Below are positions 12,664 to 23,900 of a stretch of 64,000 nucleotides of DNA, piece by piece. The position numbers were made by a program, and so were the translations under genes. Positions within the stretch are counted from its first letter, which is position 1; each line of letters begins with the position of its first letter. The notes beneath the pieces were generated by a model. The model was not told where the DNA came from. It worked only from the letters and a program-made list of their open reading frames with translations, and did no database searches. Source of the DNA: Stenogyne calaminthoides (Eukaryota; Streptophyta; Magnoliopsida; Lamiales; Lamiaceae); assembly GCA_037126765.1 (NCBI GenBank), contig JBBCBC010000227.1, forward strand, positions 1 to 64,000. Reading direction: 5' to 3'.

Positions 12664-15226
12664 ATGAAGAGGTATAGGAATAGAGGTATCTGGGAGTTTG
12701 AGCATGGACTGAATATGGTTGCTGCTGCTTCTTATAGAAATGGAAGTGATTTCTTGAATTTTGGTGTTAATGGAAGAAAAGTTGTACTAGGTATAGATGG
12801 TGACACGGCCTCCACTGTGTGCATATGCATGCCTTTGATACCCTTTTCTCAGCCCCTGCCTGATCCCCTCCCAGTTCTTGCTCGCTCCGTCGCCGGTTCC
12901 TCTAACCACAACAGCGTTGGAGGTATATATACACACACATATGTTGTTGATTTCTTCATTGCTTTCTCTTTATTGGCCAAATTACTAGAATTGGGAATGT
13001 GATGTGCTTGTTATGCTATTTTTTCAATGTTGTGTTATTAAGTATCTTGTTTTGATTTGCTCTCAAATGAAGCAAACAAATACTGAAGAGAATTATATTG
13101 AGTATATGGAAAAGAAGTTTCCTTTTGAATGGATTAAATACAGGTGATATTCAATCTTTAAACCACATTGGGGCATACCTTTTGCACTACAAGTTTGGTT
13201 TCTGGAAATAAGTATTCTGGTAGTAGCTGCATTGAGTATCTTCCGGTAATGGGAATTGGAAATGTTATTCCTCATTAAATTTTTTGGTGCAAAAAAGCTT
13301 TTTTTTTTCTTTTTTTGCAATTTAATAGTAGCAGTTAATTAGTAGAAACTTACATATAGATTTTGTGAATCCTTCTATCCTTACTACTTACACCGAAAAT
13401 GACTCACCAGTTTTCTTTTCTGTGGTCTACAGAATCTGCAGCAAGAGAGACTTTAGAACAAGTTATGGCGGATGCTCTTGCAAAGTCAGCATCAACTCGT
13501 TATTCTGTTCAAGCCGTTTTGTCTTTCAGCATCCGGTGTTGACCACCCGAAGGACCAGCATAAATCTACTAGATTGGCTCAGGTTTGATTCTCAAATCAT
13601 TCTGTGGCTTTGAGCCTCCTAGAGGTTTGTGAACAGGAAATCAGCATGGAATCTCGAATTGAACTAAAATGTTACGTGTAAAATAACCAAATGTTAATCT
13701 AATTAACATTTATAAAACTTTAGATTAACGAAACTAAGTTGCAGTATTTTTTTATTCCTTCTCATATACCATGAAGGAGTGATTGTTGTACCCTTGAATT
13801 TTCTAGCTGGATTTAATGCGTATTAGCAAAAAAAATTACACATTCTTACACTGATGTGTTTATATATTCACTCTTTTGCTTGGTTTTAATGTTGCATAGA
13901 TTCTGGAATTGTCAGTTCTCTAACTGATATGTCATCTGTAGAATTTAATCTGACACCATCCGATGTTTTTGTCCTTAGAGAGATATTCCCAAGCCATGTA
14001 AGGTTATATGTTCAGAATGATGCTGTAGCAGCTTTGGTCAGTGGTACAATGGGGAAGCTTCATGGATGTGTCCTCATAGCTGGTACAGGTACCATTGCTT
14101 ATGGGTTCACTGAAGGCGGAAGAGAAGCTCGTGCTGCTGGGGCTGGACCGTTTTTTAGGTGACTGGGGAAGGTAGTCGTTTATTTATAATAGTAATTGTT
14201 TATGCATTTGTTTCCTTACATGAGTGTTTTTTGCTTCTTTATCTTGACATATATTTCATCACCATTTACCCGAGTTTATGGAATCATAAATGTTCGGAGC
14301 CTTTAATTGTATATTTGTGTTTTTCCATTTTAGTGTTTAAACTTAGTACTAACCTGTCCTTTACGTGCAGTGGGTGCGGTATAGCTGCACAAGCACTGAC
14401 TGCCGTAATAAGGGCTCATGATGGTCGTGGTCCACAGACTACACTTGCACATATTATTCTAGACACGCTTACTCTGTCTTCACCAGATGAACTTATAGGG
14501 TATGCCTCTTAACTCTCGGATTATTAGCCATTCATCGTTATACTTTCAGCTTCATGAATTAGTCAACCGCACTTTGAGATACAAACAACTAAAATTGTCA
14601 TGATAATATATGTACGTGAAATTGAATTATAGGTGGGCGTATGCAGATCCATCTTGGGCTCGAATAGCAGTTCTTCTTCCGGTAGTGGTTTCTTGTGCGG
14701 AGGCAGGTGATCCCGTGGCAAATAAGATCCTATTCGGCGCTGTTCATGAGTTAGCCCGAGTGTGAAAGCTGTTGTAGAGAGGTTGGAGCTATCTGGTGAA
14801 GGTACAACACTATATTTAAGATGTGAAATATATAGATTAATTAATACAATCCAAACTGAAATGTTTTGTGCATTATGCTTGGTTTAGATGGCAATGATCC
14901 GTTTCCCCTTGTAATGGTTGGTGGCGTTCTTGAAGCAAACGAGAGATGGGACATTGGTAATGAAGTAATAAGCTGCATTTCCAAAGACTTCCCTGGCGTT
15001 CTTCCTATTCGTCCAAAGGTACGTCCCATTATTCACAAGCTGTAATGGTAGAAACTACTAATTCAAGACACTCACTATTATCTTAAGCACAAAATTGTTT
15101 TGTTTCAGATGCTAAAGATGTGTTTGTTTTATTTTACACCAGGTGGAACCTGCAGTAGGTGCTGCATTGCTTGCTTGGAACTCTCTGGTGAGACAATGCA
15201 ATCAGGTTGAAGCTCTCGTAAACTGA
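12664..15226 (+). CDS. NAGK: N-acetyl-D-glucosamine kinase (BadF/BadG/NAGK family), 7 exons
   Basis: Phosphorylates salvaged GlcNAc to GlcNAc-6-phosphate for UDP-GlcNAc synthesis. Exons: 12664-12922, 13433-13582, 13979-14171, 14371-14499, 14633-14801, 14888-15018 and 15143-15226. The start MKRYRN matches plant orthologues. Signatures: phosphate-binding GIDGDTASTVC near residue 40, FPSHVRLYVQNDAVAAL, LIAGTGTIAYGF (ATP site), ALTAVIRAHDGRGPQT, MVGGVLEANERWDIG and the C-terminal KVEPAVGAALLAWN. Reading frame slips occur at T4 13517-13520 (extra T), once more before the end of exon 2, at T6 14151-14156 (extra T) and near 14759 (a base missing). Flanking protein stays orthologue-like throughout, so the gene is probably intact in the organism. 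Confidence 0.92.
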
Positions 15227-15649
15227 CTATACATACTTAAATCTGCAGCAACATCATACAACTTACTAGTGTACAAAAAATGTACCTCCTCTTTTTAGAT
15301 ATAATAATATTGTCTTCAGATTTATTGTAAGGAAACTAATTTTGATATTTCTATTTTTAGTTATGTTATGCTGAATCATCATCTTATTTTTTTGTACTAC
15401 AAAGCTTCATTCGTATATCGCAAATGGTGTTCCAGTTCCACAGTCTATATTAATCTCGTATGGCTATTTTCGATGTTTTGCAGTAGTTGGGATTTTGTTT
15501 CTTAGTTTTAGCTAGTGATATTTTCGTATATATACACGTCAAATTTATTGTGAGTTGAATTTACAACACAAAATTGCGAGTACAATTTATTGAATTAAAA
15601 TGCAAATTTCAAATACATCTATCTATAAAACTTGTCTTAATATGTAAAT
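15227..15649. other. NAGK 3' flank
   Basis: AT-rich, no gene. It presumably holds the NAGK 3' UTR and runs into the retrotransposon patch. Confidence 0.4.
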
Positions 15650-16027
15650 ATGTTGGGCTTGGTGTTAAAATAAAAGAGATTTTTGTCTCACATCAGATGA
15701 GAACAAAGAAAATGAACTTTCAAATCCTATATAAGGAGTTTTCGTGTCTTTGTTACAAGTGCAGCGGTCAATACACTTAGTCTAATGTTTGATTTTAATT
15801 AAATTCCTTTCTCATATTTGTGAGAAGGTGAGAGTCATGTAGACTTATAATAGTGTAGGGGTGTTGAGCGAGAGAGAGAGAGAGAGAGAGAAAATCTATA
15901 TGATTGTAGAAATTTATCATATAATGATGTTTCTTTCGTGGTCCGTGATTTTTCTCCGATTTTGGAGTTTTTCACGTAAAATCTTGTGTTGTTGCTTGTT
16001 ATTTTTATTTCTTCATTTGTTTCTCGC
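15650..16027 (+). mobile_element. Copia-type LTR (solo or fragment)
   Basis: The stretch begins TGTTGGGCTTGGTG and contains the phrase TTTTTGTCTCACATCAGATG, a promoter-like CTATATAAGGAG (about 15729-15740), a GA microsatellite and the closing TTTTTCACGTAAAATCTTGT. This composition is typical of plant Copia LTRs. No primer-binding site or Copia coding sequence follows. The last 72 bp recur at 19668-19739. Confidence 0.55.
15870..15891 (+). repeat. (GA)11 microsatellite
   Basis: An uninterrupted GA dinucleotide run inside the LTR-like segment. Confidence 0.95.
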
Positions 16028-19000
16028 GTTGTAAATCGAAAGATGACCTAAATCATTTCCCATTATTTCACACAAATATGGTCTCAAGCAAGACCAAAGG
16101 CAAGTTCTAGGATTACTAACAATGATCGATCTTCTCTCAATTGACAAACCGGGTTATGATTCGGTTCAAGGTTCAACTCTCACCGGTTTCCAATGTAACT
16201 CACAACACTTATCCAAAGACTCTCCACCACAATAAGTCATAAACTCAAGATATCAAATACCAAAGATATGAACAACAACTAACAAGCTATATAATCCACA
16301 AACAAAGCAACACTCTAGGAATAAAAATCATCCCAACAAGAGTCTATTCCCCTCACAAATAAAGTTGACCGTACATCACACAACAACGCATCGATAAGGT
16401 AGGTGCACTTGTGCAAATGTATACGAATTTCAAATCACAAACAAATACACCCCCCCCAAACTTAGACATTGCCAAGCAATTCTAAGTTTGGGCAAAGAGT
16501 GTTCACCAAAAGCACACACCTAAGCTACACCATCCTTAACACAAATTTCAAGCAAGTCATTCACCACTATCACAAATATCATCCTCGCAATCAAGCCATA
16601 GTGATTCACCCACTCAAAGGAAGCAACAAAATTCGAGCAAGATCTACAAAAATGGGGTATGCTCTCGTGCAATTCTAAAATGCAAGAAAAGAAAAATCAC
16701 TCCCCCAAACTTAGACTTTGCTAAACAATTCTAAGCTTGAGCTTGTAATTGTACCTCAACCTTGCACCAAGAACTTTCTTTTCCTCTAAGCACATTTGCG
16801 TCCCCACCTTGCTCTTCATTTAAAACTCAACTTCCTTACCTAACAAACAAACTCAACAAAACAATTAAAAACACTAAATACATAAAGGAAAGAACACAAG
16901 ATAAAAAGAATGAGTTGACTCCCATCTAGCGCTAGGTTTAGCGTCCTATGCCGGACGGAACTCTACGAGTTCAAACTTCATTTTTTTTTTGCTTGATGTT
17001 TGGCACTTCCTTTGGAATGGGCGGATGAAAGTGCTTCACTTGATGCTCACCGGTGATGAAGAGATCACATTTCTTACCTTGCAACTCGAAATTCCCATCA
17101 AGGCATACCTTCTTCACAATCAAAGGTTCACCTCCTTTGAAATTCAATCTTCCTAAAATTCCCTTCATCTTGGAGTTACACCATATCACTTCATCTCCAA
17201 TTTCAAAGCCTCTCTCCTTTTTGAGCTCCCTTGAGCTCTTTCTCCTTCCATTTTCATCTTCTTTTGAGCCGAGCAACTCTATCATTTTCTCTTTTTTGTC
17301 AAATCCCCCCAAACTTGAATTTTGCTCAATTTTGGAAGGTTGCTACGATCCCACTTGCTCTTTTTATTTTTCTTCTTTGACATCTCCGGGATCTTTCAAG
17401 GGTAATTTTTGAGAAATCACTTCCTTTGTACCCTTACTTTCTTCCACTTCAAAATTGAGTGAATTGATAATGTGACATTCTTCATTGTTTGGTACTTTTT
17501 TTATAGGGCCATAAATGGAGAAAGTCATTTCCTCTTCATTTGCCTTCAATGTCAACTCTCCACTTTTCACATTGATATTTGCCTCTCCCGTGGCAATGAA
17601 CGGGCTCCCAAGAATTAATGGCACATTCACATCTTCATCCATGTCAAGAACAACAAAATCGGCCGGAAAGATAAACTTATCCACCTTCACTAATACATCT
17701 TCGATGATCCCCCTTTGAATAAGTTAATGATCGATCCGCCAATTGAAGGGTCATTGACGTGGGCTTTACTTCTCCAAGTCCCAATCGTTTGAACATTGAG
17801 AGTGACATCAAATTGATACTCACCCCCAAGTCACATAGAGCATTCATTTTGGAACTCCCACCAATTTCACAAGGTAGAGTGAAGCTTCCCAAATCCTTGA
17901 GCTTTTTCGGGAGGTTGTGTTGAAGAATAGCACTACACTCCACAGTGAGATTTACGGCCTCATGCTCTTCTAACCTCCTCTTTTTTGAAATGAGATCGTT
18001 GAGGAACTTCATGTAATGTGACATTTGCTCAAGGGCATCCACCAATTGAATATTGATTTGAAGTTTCTTGAAAATCTCAAGAAATTTGGCGAATTTTTCA
18101 TCCTACTTCTACCTCATGAAACTTTGGGGAAATGGTATGGGTACCACCGCCTTCGGTACTCCCCATGAATTACACTCTATGTGATCATCTCTCCTTCTCA
18201 ATTCTCTTGCTTCTTTTGCTTTTTTCCACTTGGGCACATGTGGTGATTTTTCAACTTCCCGTTTCTTTCTTTTCTCATTCTCACTTTCTTTTTCTCCAAT
18301 GATATTATTTTCAACTCCATCACATTCTTTTTCAACTCCTCCCTCACTCACTTTTTTATTACTCACTCTTTCTTTTTCAACTTTTCTACTTCCCATACTC
18401 TTATCTTCCCCATCTTCTTCAATCATCTCCACACTTTCTTCATCCTCTTCATCGTGTTCATCATTCACCACTTCTTTGGGCATAGAAGACCCTTCATACA
18501 TTCTTCCACTTCTAAGTGAAAATGACATTGCAATGCTCTCGAGGGTTGACCTCGGCGGTGGAGGGAAATTTCCCTTTGTTTTGCATGTTACCAAGAGAAG
18601 TGGCCAGTTGGAGGGAGACGGAGATTCAACATTTTTCAGAAATTTGAGTGAGATGTTTTTAGAAGTTAGGGTTTGAGAGTCTCCACACAAATTCCCACCC
18701 ACTAGGTGGGGGGAATAAGAAATGAGTATTTTTGGCTTCAACATTTAAGGGATTCAACCTCAAGATATCTTATAGGGTTTGAGTTTTCTTTTATTTTGAA
18801 TTTCAATTAATAGTCCCATTTGATTCATTGAGCTTTATTTTGCAATATTTTGAGTTGTAAATTGATGGGCTAGTACTCTTAGTGTCTTTTGGTGTTGAGA
18901 TTATTGTGGATATTGAACTTATGTTTTGATTTAATTATTTTTAGTTTATTTTTAGTTGGTATTGATTTATCTTATAGGCTTTTTCGGTCTTTGATTGATT

Positions 19001-19660
19001 ATGTTCTATTAATTTTTGTGCTTAAATCATACTTGCTACAAAAGCGAGAGTTGCGTGAGTGCGATTAAGTGCAAATTTGTGAGTTGAGAATTGATTAAAT
19101 CGTTAATTCTGTTTCTTATCTATTCGAGAGAGGGTATTTAGTGTTAGAACCTTATAATTAGGCATTTGAACTTAAAATTAAGTAGCGAAAGTGAGGGATA
19201 TGAGGGGACTTTACTAGGGTTTGGGAACACCTTATTTCAAAGGCTATATATTGCAGAAAAATGGTTGTCTCTATAAACTTTTTTTCTGTCGTCTTTATTA
19301 GTAGTGGCAGAAAGTGGTTAGTCCTATCACGCGATTGACAAATAAATTAGGATAATTTTATTGATTCATTTGTTTAATTTTTGCAATTTGACCATCACCC
19401 AAGTTAACGTTCTCTTTTTCTTTATCCTCACCAGTAAAGATTGTCTTTTTTATTGTTTTAGTTTATATGCTTTCTTGATTGTTTTTATTTTTCTTACATC
19501 TTGGTTCGCAACTTCAATAGCGTCAAGCGGCGTATTAAAGTACACCGTACTCCTAAATTCATTGGTTCGATACTACTTGATCCTATACTTCATTTTTCTA
19601 CTACGACGATCCCGTGCACTTGCTGGGGAGTAACAAGAATTCATTGTTCTTGTTCGCTAA
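16028..19660 (-). mobile_element. Degenerate Ty3/Gypsy (Athila/Tat-like) retrotransposon, internally deleted
   Basis: On the minus strand a gag-end region (18109-18744; contains the phrase FSLRSGRMYEG and an acidic/basic low-complexity tail) is followed by a retropepsin-like protease (17364-18045). Its catalytic loop reads CDLGVSIN, then FPADFVVLDMDED and PLILGSPF. Next, at 16971-17312, comes a basic segment with GDEVIWCNSK resembling the end of plant integrases. No reverse transcriptase, RNase H or integrase core lies between protease and tail, so the middle of pol is deleted. Stops and frame changes separate the parts. On the plus strand, 19500-19640 resembles retroelement leader sequence. 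LTR boundaries of this element are not resolved. It is non-autonomous. Confidence 0.7.
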
Positions 19661-19667
19661 AATCCGA

Positions 19668-19739
19668 CCGATTTTGGAGTTTTTCACGTAAAATCTTGTG
19701 TTGTTGATTGTTATTTTTATTTCTTCATTTATTTCTCGC
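19668..19739 (+). repeat. Second copy of a 72-bp LTR-end sequence
   Basis: Matches 15956-16027 in the same orientation with two mismatches. Flanks on both sides do not match, so the two copies are not simply a full LTR pair. Confidence 0.85.
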
Positions 19740-20832
19740 ATTTTCCCCTTGGTATAAATGGGAGACGGAGTTTCCCAAACAAAATATACGTTCCTTTCAA
19801 AAAAAAATAAAAATATATATATACGTTTAGATTGTTATTTAGTATTTACACAATTATATATAAATATAAATATAGATATAGATATAGATATAGATCTAAT
19901 AATTTTCAAATTTAGGACGATTTCTATTTTTTTATATATAATATATAGATTATAGATATAGATTTATTTATAAATTTACTTAACTTATATTGACAGAGTA
20001 AAATTTTTTAAAATCAAACGCGTGTAACCACAAATAATCAGCCAAGACACGCTTTTTTACCTCACACTATATCCAAAAATATTTAACTAGTAAATGCTAA
20101 ATAAATTCTGAGAAAACACATAGGACTAATTTAAAAACTGTTTTAGTTACGTACTTCTGTTATAAATAAAATATTTTTAACATCTACAAGAAATCTTTTG
20201 AAAAACAGGTTTACCAACAAGATCTGAACCTGGGTGTGTTAATTTAAATCATACCTAATTGTTGTAAAGTACAGTAGAAAATTAAAACCATACCTATTTT
20301 ATCATTGCAAGAAATCTGTAGCCCCAAAAGATTAAAATCTGCAATAAAAATAAAAAATTAATAAGATTGCTATAATTGATATACCTTCCTAAAACATTAC
20401 ACTTCTGTATGATATCTCTGAAATTACAGTAATCCCCAAAGGAAAAAAAATAAAAAAATAAAAGCTTTTAAAGATCTGAAGCTGATTGTAAACTCCACAC
20501 AGAGATCTCAATAGTTCACAAAAGCTACTCATCATTTTCTTTCTTCTTCCTTTAGCTTTTAATTGCTCACTTTAGCTTATTTATTCCTCGGACCAGTCTT
20601 CTTCATGTTCTTTTCTTTCTCCTCTTTAGGGTTGTTCCAAACTTGCTGTGAAAACTTCAAGATCTGCTTCAACTTTTCATTTTTCCTCAAAACCCTTAAG
20701 TTTTTCTTCTGGCTTCTTATTATGATTTCCAAGTGTCCTTTTTTTTTGCTAGAAAGGGAAAAAAAGATTCAATTGAGGGGCATGTGTGAGTTTGGATGAC
20801 AAAAAACACCTATTGTGGTTGGTTTGGAGGTT
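19740..20832. other. ARF upstream region
   Basis: AT-rich. It contains a TATA/ATAGAT microsatellite (about 19858-19960) and, from about 20480, a pyrimidine-rich stretch that looks like transcribed 5' leader. Several ATGs precede the main start, so upstream ORFs are possible. No separate gene seen. Confidence 0.45.
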
Positions 20833-20857
20833 GGGGGTGGGGGGTGGGGGTGGAGGG
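20833..20857 (+). promoter_or_regulatory. G-quadruplex-forming motif in the ARF 5' leader
   Basis: G5-T-G6-T-G5-TGGA-G3 on the sense strand: four G-runs of three or more with 1-, 1- and 4-base loops, about 90 bp before the start codon. If transcribed it could form an RNA G-quadruplex. Folding and regulatory effect are inference. Confidence 0.55.
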
Positions 20858-20944
20858 TTAAGTTAGCTTGCTCTTTCAAGAATCCCTTTGATTTCAGGAT
20901 TAATAGTTTTAAGTTTCTTAGCAAGATTATAACTTGTTTGAAGT

Positions 20945-23900
20945 ATGAGGTTATCTTCTTCTTCATCTTCATTTACCAGTGCAGGTTTTAATGCTCAGCC
21001 AGAGGAAGGTAAGTTGTATCTCTTTGCTACTTTGTTGTACTTCTAATTTTGTTGTTGCATATGAGAATGTTGGCTTATTTGGCACTATTCTAAGAATTTA
21101 TTGGGTAAAGATTTTATCTTTACATTTATTTCTAAAAAAAAAACTGGGGGTTTTTGGATGGCAGGAGAGACGAAATGCTTGAATTCGGAGCTGTGGCATG
21201 CATGTGCTGGCCCATTAGTCTCGCTACCCCATATGGGAAGCCGAGTTGTGTACTTTCCTCAAGGCCATAGTGAGCAGGTTTATAATTAATAGAAAGATCT
21301 GTGGCTTAAATCTTTAGCTATTCTACATGGAGTTTGATAGGGAAATGGTGTTTGATTTTACAAAATAGTGAAACTGTTGCGTTTCTAAGAAACGACTGAA
21401 CAGGGGTTTGAGTTTGAACCCTATATGTTCAGGTTCTTTCTGGTACTTTTACCCATGTGTTCGATGAATAAGTAAGCCATCTGTGTGCTCTAGTTAGCTA
21501 AAAACATCTTGCATGCATTTTGTTTTTTGTTTTATTTAGTTTTATAAACGTAGTTACTGGTAATGCTACCTGATATTTAGTAATATTCCAGTAAAATGAA
21601 CCCCCCCACCTTAAATTGGGGGACCAAAATACTTTGAAAAGTTTCCGCATTTTAGGTGTCCATTTCCACTTCCTTTGCTATTTATTTGGTCTTGTACTGT
21701 CACTGCCAACTCCTTGCTCAACTTAACGTTTTTTATACTATTTCAAAACAAGTAACTTTATATTATTACAAATTGGTAGTATATCTGCGTAAAGTAACTT
21801 TGACATGCAGTTAATCATGCTGATCTTTTTTCCTGAGCTTGTGAATATGTTTCTTTAGGAAAATTTGGCGATGGTATCTCAAAAATATTTCTGCATTTTT
21901 AAATCTTCTGGATATCTTATTGTCGACTAAGATTCCTAGGGTTAGTTTTGGAGAGATCCTAAGACGACTCCATAATTTGTAAGCAGGTGGCTGCCTCAAC
22001 TAATAAGGAAGTTGATTCTGCTATCCCTAGCTATCCAGGCTTACAGGCACAACTGATATGCCAGCTTCACAATGTTACCATGCATGTGAGTCATTTTTTT
22101 TCTTTTTTACTTTTCCTCTAAATATCTTTCTTTTTAATGCTATAATATTTACTGCATGAGTACTCGTAATTGCAGGCAGATGTTGAAACTGACGAAGTGT
22201 ATGCTCAGATGACTTTGCAGCCACTTAGCCCTGTACTGTACTGTACTCAGATTTCTTTTCATATTTTTGAATTTTATGTAATATTTGTTGCTAACTAGCT
22301 ATTCAATTTTCCATTTTGGTTAGCAAGAGCAAAAAGACTTATGCCTGCTTCCAGCAGAACTTGGTACCCCAAGCAAACAGCCAACAAATTATTTCTGTAA
22401 AACATTAACTGCTAGTGACACAAGTACACATGGAGGGTTTTCTGTCCCTCGCCGAGCAGCTGAGAAAGTCTTTCCTCCCCTTGTAAGGACGTCAGTACTT
22501 ATTTTCGTTATGATTGGTGAAAATTTTGTAAATCGTTGGATTATTTGGTTAACTATTTTGATTTTTGCTAATTCAGGATTATTCTCTAACCCTCCATGTC
22601 AAGAATTGATTGCAAAGGATCTTCATGGCAATGAATGGAAGTTCAGGCATATATTTCGGGGTGAGATTTCGTATAATAAAGTAAAAATAAGAACAGTGTT
22701 CTTGATTTTTATTGGCCTGTGGCGCAGGCCCATATCGGCTTATAAAATGCTTTAAGGTTAGCTTCAAATGTTAGTTCTAATAAAACATTTAAATTGAGGA
22801 GAAAGGTCCCTTAAGCGGTGTTTGCAAACTCTACAAAGTGGGGGAGAATCATTTTTTATTTCCAATAAGCTACTCCTCATAGTTTTTTATTAAAGTGAAG
22901 TTTGCAAAAACACCCTTAGATCACCTGAGTTCACCAAATAGATGAAATATCAAAATTGCAACTCAGCAGCCCAGAATTTCAAATGGTTGCTTAACGTTTT
23001 TGATCAAGGGGGTGTGGTAGAGCATTTTTATCATCTTATTATATGGTCAACCTTTTGAAGCTAAGCGTCTTGTCATTTCTTGTAGTTAATTATATAATTC
23101 TTGCTTACAGGTCAGCCAAAGAGACACCTCCTTACAACAGGATGGAGTGTGTTTGTGAGTGCAAAGAGGCTTACTGCTGGAGACTCCGTTATTTTCATCT
23201 GGTATGCAAAATTCTGTATTATTTATTGGTTGCTATTCATAACAGGTTTTTGTCAATCTTCTGATTTTGATTGCAAGCAAGACGATTTTTTTTTTAGCAG
23301 TGAAATAGTCGTTTTTGTAATCTGTGATATACTCAGCTTCTTATAGTGAAAAATATCTGCAAACTGCCTCTTAGAAACTAATTTTTAACATGTTGCTTTC
23401 TAGATTCACAATACAGTGGTATTCTTTTGGAGTAATGGTTGACTCTTAATTGATAATCTATATTAGGAATGAGAATAATCAGTTGCTCTTGGGTATTCGG
23501 CGTGCTCAACGTCCATAAACCATTATGCCTTCGTCAGTTCTGTCAGTTTATAGCATGCATATTGGTCTTCTTGCTGCAGCTGCTCGTGCAGCAGCCACGG
23601 ATAGTCGTTCACTATCTTTTTATAATCCAAGGTAAAAGTTTCTCGCTTGCTTCTTCTACGTCTTTTCTTCTTTATTTGTTTATTTTTTTATCTTATTTAA
23701 GAAATCTTTGCTTTTAACATTTTTTTTTCTAATGTCAGGGCGAGTCCGTCGGACTTTGTGATACCACTGGCAAAGTATGCCAAAGCAGTGTATCACACAC
23801 GAGTTTCTGTGGGGATGGGGATTTTTTGGATGCTATTTGAAACAGAAGAATCAAGTGTCCGTAGGTAGGCCTAATATTTCTCCCAAAGTCATGGATATGT

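Noticed and set aside
18230..18676. Long plus-strand hydrophobic/Ser-rich frame
   Set aside because: It is a shadow of the minus-strand gag-end region, which has recognisable retroelement text.
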